Assembly (NCBI RefSeq): GCF_011297335.1
Contig: NZ_JAAOTJ010000036.1
Coordinates: 1 to 44,031 of the forward strand
From: Catellatospora methionotrophica
GTDB taxonomy: Bacteria > Actinomycetota > Actinomycetes > Mycobacteriales > Micromonosporaceae
Length of the DNA: 44,031 bases
Direction: 5' to 3'
Part shown: in pieces, positions 1 to 8,327 of the stretch
Position numbering within the stretch: position 1 is the stretch's first letter
How the letters are laid out: the number at the start of each line of letters is the position of its first letter
Program-made: the position numbers and the translations under genes
The notes under the pieces: model-generated
The model's input: only the letters and a program-made list of their open reading frames with translations
Databases searched by the model: none
Told to the model about the DNA's origin: nothing

Positions 1-36
1 GCGGCCTCAGGACAGTCCTGAGGCCGCGACTTTTTA
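1..36 (+). terminator. Intrinsic terminator of a gene upstream of the window
   Basis: Bases 1-12 and 16-27 are perfect reverse complements (12-bp stem, 3-base loop CAG). A TTTTT run follows at 31-35, so the stem and T tract sit in the order expected for termination of + strand transcription. The gene served lies left of the window. The stem could be longer because it begins at base 1. Confidence 0.85.
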
Positions 37-92
37 AGAGTTGCGCACGGAGCCGGGCCGGGCCCGGCGGGCCGGGCGGTGGGGCGGGAGGG

Positions 93-1070
93 TTATTCGT
101 CGCCGGAGCCGAAGTCCATGTCCATGTCGAAGACTTCTTCGGCTACCTCGCCGGCGACCATGCCGCCGACGAAGCCCGCGGCGGCTCCGGCGGCGACGCC
201 GCCCATGCCGTGGCCGCGGTGGCCGCCGTGGCTCTGGTGGCCGCCGTGCCCGCCGTGGAAGCCGTGGCCGCCGCCGTGGCCGTAGCCGCCGTGGCTGGAA
301 CCGTGGCGGTCCAGGGCGGCACGGATCCAGCCGTCGACGACGGCGGGCCAGTCGGTGCGGCCCGCGTCGGCGTGGCTGACGTGGTGGCGGCTGAACGTGT
401 CGTGCGAGCCCATGAAGCCGCGCTTGTCGAACTCCAGGATCACGTCCATGCCCTGCGGGCTGGTCACGAAGGTCAGCTCCAGCTGGCGCATGCGGCCCGC
501 GTACGCCTGGGAGGGGTGGAACTCGATCTCCTGGTAGAACGGCAGCGTCTGGTGGACGCCGCTGATCCGGCCACGCTCCAGGTCAGCGCGGGTGAAGTGG
601 AAGCCGAGGCGGGTGAACGCCTCCATCACGGCGGCCTGCAGCGGCAGCGGCTCGACGCCGACCGGGTCGATGTCGGTCTTGTCGACGGCCTTGGCCACCG
701 ACAGCTCGGTGCGTACGCCCATGGTCATGCCGTGCAGCGGCGTGCCGTAGAACCGGGTGACCGGGGTCTCCCAGGGCAGCTCGACCGTGAACGGCAGCGC
801 CTGCTGCGCCCCGGCGGCCAGCGTGAACGAGCCGGTCAGGTGCACCCGGTGGAACTCCACGGTGGTGTCGTACTCGCTGTCGTGGCCTTCGACCTCGACG
901 CGGGTGACCAGGCCGACGGAGACGTACTCGATCAGCGTGTCGCGTTCGCCGCCGCGGATGTGCACGGTGCCGGACAGCGTGCCGCCCGGCTGGACGACGG
1001 GGGTCGCGAGCACGGTGTCGACCGACGGGCCGCCGACGCCGAAGGCGGCGAGCATCTTCTTGAAAACCAC
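93..1070 (-). CDS. Spo0M-like sporulation-control protein with His/Gly-rich C-terminal tail
   Basis: The N-terminal 240 or so residues resemble the Spo0M (SpoOM) arrestin-like beta-sandwich family, including an opening FKKMLAAFGVGG and a V-x-P-G-G-x-L-x-G beta-strand pattern. I place the start at GTG 1070 (325 aa) because AGAGGAG lies 9 bases upstream and the family begins near this point; an ATG at 1103 is also open. The C-terminus is unusual: roughly residues 255-290 are a His/Gly/Ser repeat, followed by a Gly/Ala-rich hydrophobic stretch with GxxxG spacing and an acidic DMDMDFGSGDE end. The tail suggests metal binding or membrane contact, which is inference. The gene lies 54 bases downstream of the ABC-F gene on the same strand and may be cotranscribed. 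Confidence 0.8.
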   Translation of the reverse strand: MVFKKMLAAFGVGGPSVDTVLATPVVQPGGTLSGTVHIRGGERDTLIEYVSVGLVTRVEVEGHDSEYDTTVEFHRVHLTGSFTLAAGAQQALPFTVELPWETPVTRFYGTPLHGMTMGVRTELSVAKAVDKTDIDPVGVEPLPLQAAVMEAFTRLGFHFTRADLERGRISGVHQTLPFYQEIEFHPSQAYAGRMRQLELTFVTSPQGMDVILEFDKRGFMGSHDTFSRHHVSHADAGRTDWPAVVDGWIRAALDRHGSSHGGYGHGGGHGFHGGHGGHQSHGGHRGHGMGGVAAGAAAGFVGGMVAGEVAEEVFDMDMDFGSGDE

Positions 1071-1124
1071 GGAACTGATCTCCTCTGGGCTGCGGGGGTC
1101 CACTCGACCCGCGCTGTCACCTTC

Positions 1125-2714
<1,590 letters not shown>

Positions 2715-2822
2715 GGACACCACCGAGAGGTTTCGGACGGCGAAGCCTGCCGGGCGTGCGCGACGGCCCCGCGTATCGCGGTCGGCGGGTCGCAGCCTCA
2801 GGTCACAGGCCGGGCGATGGTG

Positions 2823-2863
2823 TCACAGCTTCATAGTGGGGCCAGCCTAACGACCGGCCCCAC
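2823..2863 (-). promoter_or_regulatory. Hairpin, promoter-like hexamer and three-codon ORF before the ABC-F gene
   Basis: Bases 2836-2843 and 2856-2863 form a perfect 8-bp stem (GTGGGGCC/GGCCCCAC) with a 12-base loop, just past the stop of the GNAT gene. On the minus strand the loop contains TAGGCT, a TANNNT -10 hexamer, followed nine bases later by ATG AAG CTG TGA (2834-2823). It could be a terminator for the GNAT gene, an attenuator of the ABC-F gene, or both. Antibiotic-responsive leaders with short ORFs are known for ABC-F genes; assignment here is inference. Confidence 0.45.
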
Positions 2864-2878
2864 CGGACTGCCAGTGAT

Positions 2879-3178
2879 TTACGCGCGTTCGAGCAGCGGC
2901 AGGTATTCCGGATGCTCCTGCACCCAGTTGCGCACGAACGAGCACTGCGGCACCACGTGTACGCCGTCGGCGGCCGCCCCGGCCAGCGCCGCCGCGCACA
3001 GCATCGCGCCGATGCCACGCCCGCGCGCCTCCGGTTCGACGCCGGTGTGGTCGAACACGATCGACCCCGGCTTACGGTGGTACGTCAGCACCCCGAGCAG
3101 GCGGCCGCCCTCGCGGGCCTCGTACCGGCTGCTCTCGGGCACCTCGACGACCTCGACCCCGGACACGGCGGCCGTCAC
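2879..3178 (-). CDS. Small GNAT-type acetyltransferase (YjdJ/COG2388-like)
   Basis: A 99-residue protein matching the mini-GNAT family: beta strands with EAREGGRLLGVLTYHRKPGSIVF, then the conserved HTGVEPEARGRGIGAML acetyl-CoA loop (R-G-R-G-I-G) near residues 63-80. Members of this size are predicted N-acetyltransferases with unknown acceptors. It starts with GTG whose bases overlap the TGA stop of the aldo/keto reductase gene (GTGA, 3178-3175), so it is probably translationally coupled to it. It ends before an 8-bp hairpin at 2836-2863 that may terminate the operon. Confidence 0.85.
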   Translation of the reverse strand: MTAAVSGVEVVEVPESSRYEAREGGRLLGVLTYHRKPGSIVFDHTGVEPEARGRGIGAMLCAAALAGAAADGVHVVPQCSFVRNWVQEHPEYLPLLERA

Positions 3179-4137
3179 AGCGTCGGCAGCGGGGCGAGCT
3201 TGTCCAGCTCGGCAAGCTCCGCCGTGGTCGGCTCCCAGTCGGCGGCGGCCGCGTTCGCGGCGACCTGCGCGGGGCTGGTCGCCCCGGCGATGACCGAGCC
3301 GCAGCCCGGCTGCGCCGCGAGCCAGCCGATCGCGACCTTGCCCAGTTCGTGGCCGTTGGCCTCGGCCCAGCCCGCGAGCCCTTCGACGGCGTCGAGCCGT
3401 TCGGCGGTGATGAACCCGGCCTGGTCCTTGGCCAGCCGGCTGTCCGATGGCGCGTCCTGGCCCTTGCGGACCTTGCCGGTCAGCAGGCCGTTGGCCAGGG
3501 GGAAGAACGGCAGCACGCCGAGCCCGAAGTGGCGGGCGGCGGGCACGACCTCGATCTCGCTGCCGCGCTCCAGCATCGACCAGTGGTTCTGCGCGCTGAC
3601 GAACGGCGTCACGCCCATGCTCTCGGCCAGCCGCGCCGCGTCGGCGATCTGCCAGCCCGCGAACTGCGAGCTGCCGATGTAGCGCACCTTGCCCTCGACG
3701 ACCAGTTCGTGCAGCGCGGCCAGGGTCTCGGCCAGCGGCGTCACCGGGTCGGGGCTGTGCAGCTGGTACAGGTCGATGTGGTCGGTGTCGAGCCGCCGCA
3801 GCGACTCCTCGACCGCCCGGCGGATGTACGCCCGCCCGCCCTTGGCCCCGGCGGCCGGGCCGTAGCCCATGTCCGCGCCCTGGTGGCCGAACTTGGTGGC
3901 CAGGACGACCTGGTCACGGCGTCCCTTGAGGACCTCGCCGAGCATCGTCTCCGACGCCCCGATCGCGGTCGCCCGGCCGTAGATGTCCGCGGTGTCGAAG
4001 AACGTGATCCCCGCGTCGATCGCGGCGTCGACCACGGCACGCGTGCCGTCCAGGTCGAGCCGCCATCCGAAGTTGTTGCAGCCCAGCCCGACCGCCGAGA
4101 CGACCAGCCCTGACTTTCCCAGTGCCCGATAACGCAT
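3175..4137 (-). CDS. Aldo/keto reductase
   Basis: A 320-residue NADPH-dependent oxidoreductase of the AKR TIM-barrel fold. The catalytic tetrad is visible: Asp and Tyr in FFDTADIYGRA, Lys in VLATKFGHQ, and His in DLYQLHSPDP. A C-terminal GCGSVIAGATSPAQVAANA segment fits the cofactor phosphate-binding loop. The carbonyl substrate cannot be told. I choose ATG 4137 over GTG 4146 because TAGTGT ends exactly seven bases before it, giving a leaderless transcript; no Shine-Dalgarno is present. The gene is first in a two-gene operon with the mini-GNAT, sharing a GTGA overlap. Confidence 0.92.
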   Translation of the reverse strand: MRYRALGKSGLVVSAVGLGCNNFGWRLDLDGTRAVVDAAIDAGITFFDTADIYGRATAIGASETMLGEVLKGRRDQVVLATKFGHQGADMGYGPAAGAKGGRAYIRRAVEESLRRLDTDHIDLYQLHSPDPVTPLAETLAALHELVVEGKVRYIGSSQFAGWQIADAARLAESMGVTPFVSAQNHWSMLERGSEIEVVPAARHFGLGVLPFFPLANGLLTGKVRKGQDAPSDSRLAKDQAGFITAERLDAVEGLAGWAEANGHELGKVAIGWLAAQPGCGSVIAGATSPAQVAANAAAADWEPTTAELAELDKLAPLPTL

Positions 4138-4144
4138 GATCGCC

Positions 4145-4150
4145 ACACTA
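4145..4150 (-). promoter_or_regulatory. -10 hexamer for leaderless aldo/keto reductase transcript
   Basis: TAGTGT on the minus strand is separated from ATG 4137 by seven bases, the spacing expected when transcription starts on the A of the start codon. Confidence 0.55.
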
Positions 4151-4179
4151 TCTCGCCGGGCCGGGCCGCCTGCCGGGCG

Positions 4180-4422
4180 TCACGGGGTGAAACGGGACAG
4201 CAGGTCCTGGGCGGCACGGTCGACGGCCGCGCCGTTGCCCGGGTCGGGCACCTTGATCTGCGCGCCGGTCACCGTGTACCACTCCTCGGCGCCCTTGTAC
4301 TGCGCCCGCAGCCGCACCGTGCCGTCGTCGCCGACCTTCGGCTCCAGAGTCAGCTCACCGGTGATCGTCCCGACCTCGTCGGTCATCACCCCGCCGGGCG
4401 GCGCCACCACATCTTTGGTCAT
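4180..4422 (-). CDS. Conserved-looking small hypothetical protein
   Basis: An 80-residue soluble protein with no recognised domain. It is mostly beta-type, with a GTITGELTLEPKVGDDGTVRL stretch split by acidic turns and a YTVTGAQIKVPDPG segment, ending in a short helix QDLLSRFTP. ATG 4422 is preceded by AGGAG only two bases upstream and GGGGG further back, so the start is reasonable but not certain. The frame is open upstream to 4596, yet that part overlaps the promoter and start of the divergent DUF4184 gene and reads as low-complexity shadow. The gene points toward the aldo/keto reductase operon 42 bases away but is not clearly part of it. Confidence 0.6.
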   Translation of the reverse strand: MTKDVVAPPGGVMTDEVGTITGELTLEPKVGDDGTVRLRAQYKGAEEWYTVTGAQIKVPDPGNGAAVDRAAQDLLSRFTP

Positions 4423-4514
4423 GGCTCCTGCATACCCCCGATGGTCGCGCGGCGAACCGCCCGGTGGAGTGACATCTGGATCAAGCCGGGTCCCGCCGCC
4501 GCTATGCTCCCGCG

Positions 4515-5288
4515 ATGCCGTTGACGTTCCCCGCGCACCCGGCGGCGGTGCTGCCGCTGAAACTGTGGCGGCCGCGCTGGTTCGACGGCGTGGCACTGAC
4601 AGCGGGCGCGGTCGTGCCGGACGTCGCCTACCTGGCCCTGGACGCTGACGGGCGGCCGTTCGCCGACACCCACACGTGGCACGCGCTGCTGTGGTGGTCG
4701 CTGCCGGTGGCGCTCGCCTACACGTGGGTGGTGCGGCGCACGGTCGGCACGGTCGCCGCCCACCTGCCCGGCAGCCGGTGGTTCACCTGGCGGGCGTACG
4801 CCGAACTGGCCCACCACCGCCGCCGCTGGCCCATCACCGCCGCGTCGTGCCTGCTCGGCGCGGCCAGCCACGTCGCCTGGGACCACCTCACCCACACCGA
4901 CGGCTGGATCGGCACCGTGTTCGGCGTGCGCTGGGCCGACGTCAGCGCGATCCCCTGGTGGACGGTCTCGGACCTGGCCAGCACGATCGTCGGTACGGCG
5001 GTCACGGTCGGCATCGCGTTCCGCGCCGGACGGCACTCCACCAGCGAAAGGGTCGTCGCTGCGGACAGCCCTCGATCACCGCAGGTGCGGCCCAGGCTGT
5101 TCTGGGCGGCGACGGTCACTTCCGGCCTGGCCGGTCTGCTGGCCGTGCCGTCGCTGCCCGGCGCGGAGTTCCCCGCCGCCACGGGGGTACGGCTGCTACA
5201 CGTCGCTGCCGTGGCACTGCTGACCGGGGCCGTGGCGGTGCGGATCTCCGCCGCTCGAGAACGGTCCCCGGCGGGCACCCCGCCGTAA
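4515..5288 (+). CDS. DUF4184 family integral membrane protein
   Basis: A 257-residue membrane protein that opens with the DUF4184 hallmark MPLTFPAHPAAVLPL, followed by DGVALTAGAVVPDVAYL. Conserved His/Asp positions appear in THTWHALLWW and the GAASHVAWDHLTH motif, a histidine-rich pattern reminiscent of membrane metal-dependent hydrolases. About five to six hydrophobic helices can be counted, the last two after residue 190. Function of the family is unknown. It is transcribed alone, divergent from the 80-residue gene. Downstream lies a degenerate 33-bp repeat. Confidence 0.85.
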   Translation: MPLTFPAHPAAVLPLKLWRPRWFDGVALTAGAVVPDVAYLALDADGRPFADTHTWHALLWWSLPVALAYTWVVRRTVGTVAAHLPGSRWFTWRAYAELAHHRRRWPITAASCLLGAASHVAWDHLTHTDGWIGTVFGVRWADVSAIPWWTVSDLASTIVGTAVTVGIAFRAGRHSTSERVVAADSPRSPQVRPRLFWAATVTSGLAGLLAVPSLPGAEFPAATGVRLLHVAAVALLTGAVAVRISAARERSPAGTPP

Positions 5289-5398
5289 ACCCACACGGTT
5301 CCGACGGCTACCGCGCCGCAAGCCGATCCGGTCCCGGTGGGCACCTGGCCGTGTGCGGGCTCAGCCCCGGTGGGCACCCCCAGCCGTGAGCCGACGGG
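5267..5398. repeat. Degenerate 33-bp tandem repeat
   Basis: CCCGGYGGGCACC recurs at 5267, 5333 and 5366, spacings of 66 and 33 bases, and a diverged unit fits at 5300. The array begins in the last codons of the DUF4184 gene and fills the gap to the convergent kinase gene. No gene is apparent in 5289-5422 besides this. Confidence 0.5.
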
Positions 5399-5422
5399 TG
5401 TGACGCGAGAGCCGCGAGCCGG

Positions 5423-6871
5423 TCAGGTGATCTTGCAGATGCCGGTCGGCTTGCCGATGACCACGTCCACGGTCGACCCGGCCGCCACGACGGTGCCGCC
5501 CACCGGGGACTGCTCCAGCACATGGCACTGGTCGAGCGTCGACCGGTATTCGATCCGCGCCACCAGCCCCAGCCGCTCCAGCGCCTCCTTGACCTCGTTC
5601 TCCCGCCAGCTGAACATGCCCGGCACGGTCCGGCTCGGCGACACGGGGCTCGGCGACGTTGGCGGGCCGGTGGTCTCAGCAGGGTCGGGCGCGGGCGAGT
5701 TCACCGGGCCAGGCGATGGGTCCGCCGCACCGGTCACGGCCGGTGAAGCCCGGCGGGTCGGCGTGGCGCTCGGCGACGGCGTCGCCGGTGGCGTCCCTCC
5801 CGCGACCGCACTGCCGGACACGGCAGCCGACGACGAAGCCGCCGCGCCCTGCGGTGGCGCGTCCCCGGCACCGCCGCGCGACAGCACGAACCCGGTCACC
5901 GCGACCAGCGCGAGCCCCACGGCACCGGCAGCCACCAGCCGCCGACGCCGAGGCGCGGCGACGTCCGCTGCCGGTGGCTGCCCGTCCCCGGGCCTGGCCA
6001 CCGCCCGCGTGCCCGCCGCTGGCGGCGATCCCGTACCCGCCGCAGCCGACGACCCTGGTCCGGTGACCGCCGCTGAGGCCGCCGCACCCAGGGCGGCCGC
6101 GCTGGGCCACCGCTGCGCCGGATCCTTGGCCAACGCCCGCATGACCAGCTCCCGGACCGGTGTCGGCACACTGTCCGGCAGCTCCGGCGGCGGCTCGTTC
6201 ACCTGCTGGATCGCCACCGCGAACGGGGTGTCCCCGGTGAACGGGCGGCGCTGGGTCAGCATCTCGTAGGCGACCACGCCCAGGGCGTACACATCGGTGG
6301 CCGGACCGATGTCGGCACCGGTCACCTGCTCCGGGGCCAGATACGACGCGGTCCCGAAGATCTCCCCGGCGGCGGTCAGACGATCGGCGGCGACGATCCG
6401 GGCGATGCCGAAGTCCGTCAGCGCCAGCCGCCCGTCCGGGCGCAGCAGCAGATTCGCCGGCTTCACGTCACGGTGCACGATGCCCTGCAGGTGCGCGGCG
6501 TGGATCGCGTCGGCGGCCTGGGCCAGCAGCCGCATCGCCCGGCCCGGCTCCAGCGGCCCCGCCCGGCGCACCAGCGACAGCAGCGACTCGCCCTCCACGA
6601 ACTGCATCACCAGGTACGCGATACCGTCGGCCTGGCCGTAGTCGTAGATCTCGACGATGCCCGGATCGCTGAGCGCCGCCATCGCCTGCGCCTCAGCCCG
6701 GAACCGGGCCGCGAAACCCGGATCGGCGGCCAGGTTCGGCAGCAGCACCTTCACCGCCACCCGGCGCGCCAGCACCGTGTCCTCGGCGCTCCACACCTCG
6801 CCCATACCCCCACGGGCGACCAGGGTCCGCAACGTGTACCGACCCCCGAGCACCAACCCCGGATCAAGCAT
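5423..6871 (-). CDS. Membrane Ser/Thr protein kinase with one PASTA domain
   Basis: A 482-residue Hanks-type kinase of the PknB class. The kinase domain (about 1-270) has the glycine loop ARGGMGEV (19-26), the catalytic Lys in VAVKVL (41), HRDVKPANLLL and DFGIARI followed by GTASYLAPEQVTG. A Ser/Ala/Pro linker leads to one transmembrane helix (VAAGAVGLALVAVTGFVL). An extracellular Thr/Pro-rich spacer precedes a single C-terminal PASTA repeat, opening at VPGMFSWRENEVKEALERLG, that may sense muropeptides. The usual PknB has three or four PASTA repeats. ATG 6871 is chosen because GGAGGG lies eight bases upstream. No partner phosphatase or division gene is adjacent, so it is an accessory kinase. 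Confidence 0.92.
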   Translation of the reverse strand: MLDPGLVLGGRYTLRTLVARGGMGEVWSAEDTVLARRVAVKVLLPNLAADPGFAARFRAEAQAMAALSDPGIVEIYDYGQADGIAYLVMQFVEGESLLSLVRRAGPLEPGRAMRLLAQAADAIHAAHLQGIVHRDVKPANLLLRPDGRLALTDFGIARIVAADRLTAAGEIFGTASYLAPEQVTGADIGPATDVYALGVVAYEMLTQRRPFTGDTPFAVAIQQVNEPPPELPDSVPTPVRELVMRALAKDPAQRWPSAAALGAAASAAVTGPGSSAAAGTGSPPAAGTRAVARPGDGQPPAADVAAPRRRRLVAAGAVGLALVAVTGFVLSRGGAGDAPPQGAAASSSAAVSGSAVAGGTPPATPSPSATPTRRASPAVTGAADPSPGPVNSPAPDPAETTGPPTSPSPVSPSRTVPGMFSWRENEVKEALERLGLVARIEYRSTLDQCHVLEQSPVGGTVVAAGSTVDVVIGKPTGICKIT

Positions 6872-6986
6872 GCGTCGAACCCTCCGCCATCGCCTGCCCG
6901 CAGTCAAACGCCCTCGTCCAACCCCGACCCCGAGCCCCCACGCGCCGCCGCGCGGCGTGCGCCATCGGCGGGGGCGTCGGCCGACG

Positions 6987-7223
6987 TCAGGCTGGTGGTG
7001 GGTGAGGACTGCTGCGTGGGCGTGCTCGTGTTATCCGCGACAGGATGGCGGACGGCCGTACGCCCAGGTGCTCGCCGGTGTGCTGCCCGGCCGTGACCTC
7101 GATGACCGGGCAGCCGGTGACAGTCGTTGCGATGATGACGCCGTTGCCCTCGGCCAGGGCGACCGTGTCACTCATCTGCACGCCGTCGCCGTTGGCTGCG
7201 AGCCAGAACGTCGGGCCGCTCAC
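6987..7223 (-). CDS. Small hypothetical protein, second gene of a two-gene operon
   Basis: A 78-residue ORF, not recognised. The first 55 residues look like a compact beta protein (VIIATTVTGCPVIEVTAGQ); the last 20 are Arg/Pro/Ser-rich and could be unstructured. The GTG start overlaps the stop of the 65-residue gene by four bases (GTGA, 7223-7220), good evidence that it is translated as a coupled partner. The pair faces away from the mini-GntR gene and shares its control region. Confidence 0.55.
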   Translation of the reverse strand: MSGPTFWLAANGDGVQMSDTVALAEGNGVIIATTVTGCPVIEVTAGQHTGEHLGVRPSAILSRITRARPRSSPHPPPA

Positions 7224-7417
7224 GCGCCGTCCTCGGACTCGAGGCCGAGGAAGTCGGCGATGGAGCGAAGATCCTCCGCGGACGGAGTGGCCCAGGTACG
7301 CGCGTCATTGCACCGTATGAGCTCGTAGCGCAGTCGCTCGGCGATGGTCCATTCCTGTGTGTTCTCGTCGGCCCACGTGGGTCGGGACTCGGCCCGGTTG
7401 ACGTTCGGGCTGCTCAT
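7220..7417 (-). CDS. Small hypothetical protein divergent from mini-GntR
   Basis: A 65-residue soluble, acidic protein with a central helix (TIAERLRYELIRCND) and a C-terminal helix (SAEDLRSIADFLGLESEDGA). No family is recognised. ATG 7417 has GGGAGG four to five bases upstream. It is followed by a GTGA overlap with the 78-residue gene. Upstream sits a roughly 130-base untranslated leader containing a perfect 10-bp hairpin (7481-7504), then a promoter overlapped by a palindrome. An overlapping ORF extending to 7647 crosses that promoter and hairpin and is unlikely to be real. Confidence 0.6.
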   Translation of the reverse strand: MSSPNVNRAESRPTWADENTQEWTIAERLRYELIRCNDARTWATPSAEDLRSIADFLGLESEDGA

Positions 7418-7480
7418 CGCGCCTCCCGGCGGAAGTCCCCGGTGCGCGGAGTCTCCTGTCGCGTACGACGGGGGATAGGA

Positions 7481-7504
7481 CCCCGGCGGGTGTGCCCGCC
7501 GGGG
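7481..7504. repeat. Perfect 10-bp hairpin in the leader of the small-gene operon
   Basis: CCCCGGCGGG (7481-7490) and CCCGCCGGGG (7495-7504) pair perfectly across a TGTG loop. It lies in the predicted 5' leader of the 65-residue gene, with no T run after it in either direction. It could act as an attenuator, roadblock or mRNA stabiliser. Confidence 0.6.
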
Positions 7505-7552
7505 CTGGGGCAGCTCTCCCTTAGCGCCAACCAGAGGAGACCCGCGCCCGTC

Positions 7553-7582
7553 AGCCTATGCGTATAGGTCACATAAGGGCAA
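7553..7582 (-). promoter_or_regulatory. Promoter with overlapping palindromic operator between mini-GntR and small-gene operon
   Basis: On the minus strand TTGCCC (7582-7577) and TAGGCT (7558-7553) are separated by 18 bases. The inverted repeat CCTATGCGTATAGG (7555-7568) covers part of the -10 hexamer. Its position between divergent genes, one a small GntR-type protein, suggests it is the repressor's operator. That link is inference. Confidence 0.5.
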
Positions 7583-7645
7583 CCGGGTGTGGCGGGTGAA
7601 TTAGTGACCGTGGTTGTATCGGGATGCCAACCAGGGGAGAGCGTC

Positions 7646-7861
7646 ATGCCAGTGCCGATGACCTATGCGCAGATTGCGGACGATCTCGCCGCACGGATCA
7701 AGGGCGGCGAGTACGCCGCAGGCGCCAAGCTGCCTAGTTACAACCAGCTTGGCGAGCTTTACTCGGTGGGATTCTCGACGATCGCGAAGGCAGTCGCGCT
7801 GCTTCGCGATCGGGGTGTCGTCATCGGCGCGCCGGGGCGCGGTGTCTACGTCGCCGACTAG
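7646..7861 (+). CDS. Mini GntR-family winged-helix regulator
   Basis: A 71-residue protein made only of the GntR DNA-binding domain: TYAQIADDLAARIKGGEYAAG, then KLPSYNQLGELYSVGFSTIAKAVALLRDRGVV with recognition helix, then the wing GAPGRGVYVAD. No effector domain follows, as in KorSA-like and other short actinomycete GntR proteins. ATG 7646 is preceded by GGGGAG at seven bases; the frame is open to 7589 but lacks a good site there. It is divergent from the two small genes and probably represses them through the palindrome at 7555-7568, possibly autoregulating too. Confidence 0.85.
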   Translation: MPVPMTYAQIADDLAARIKGGEYAAGAKLPSYNQLGELYSVGFSTIAKAVALLRDRGVVIGAPGRGVYVAD

Positions 7862-7880
7862 CGCGTGAGCTGTGCAGCGG

Positions 7881-8317
7881 CTAGGCGTCACCGTCGAGGC
7901 GATGGTTGATCCTTATTCGCACCAGCAGCGCGACGGCGTCGACCGGAAGGCCGTCCACGTAGACGTCGGCGGTCAGCGGCAGCTCCGGGTCGGGTGGCAG
8001 GGCGAAGCGGGAATGCGACCACACGTCGAAGGAGGGTGCGACGACATGGAGGTCGTCCTCGCCGAGGCCGCCCAGGTCGGCCCGCAGCACCGGACCGCCG
8101 CCACCGTCGCACCTGAGGAAGAATCCCCGATCGCCTCCTGGCCGATCATGAGACAGCCCGTGAGCCAGTCGCCGATTCCGTAGGTGGCGTTGCGCTCCAG
8201 CAGGGAATCCCGGCAGAACACGAGCACACCGTCGGCCACCACGTCATCGGTGATCGACGCCAGCCACCGCCGGTAGCCGGCATCCGACCGGGAAAGGAGC
8301 TGCCCGATCATCTCCAC
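7881..8317 (-). pseudogene. SUKH (SMI1/KNR4)-like protein gene, frameshifted
   Basis: Reading from GTG 8317 (or ATG 8311) gives a SUKH-like N-terminal half: DGVLVFCRDSLLERNATYGIGDWL followed by GCLMIGQEAIG. The frame then becomes nonsense while the next frame continues as GFFLRCDGGGGPVLRADLGGLG, then DDLHVVAPSFDVWSHSRFALP, ending at TAG 7881. Adding one G to the GGGG at about 8127-8130 would restore one ORF of about 145 residues. SUKH proteins are often immunity proteins of polymorphic toxins, or cytosolic scaffolds. The gene follows the GNAT stop by about 11 bases, so they were one operon. A sequencing error in the G run is a real alternative to decay. Confidence 0.6.
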
Positions 8318-8327
8318 CGTCGGCCCG

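Noticed and set aside
7414..7647. A 77-codon minus-strand frame upstream of the 65-residue gene
   Set aside because: It crosses the likely promoter, palindrome and hairpin of that operon and shows no protein-like pattern. The ATGA overlap with the next gene is probably chance.
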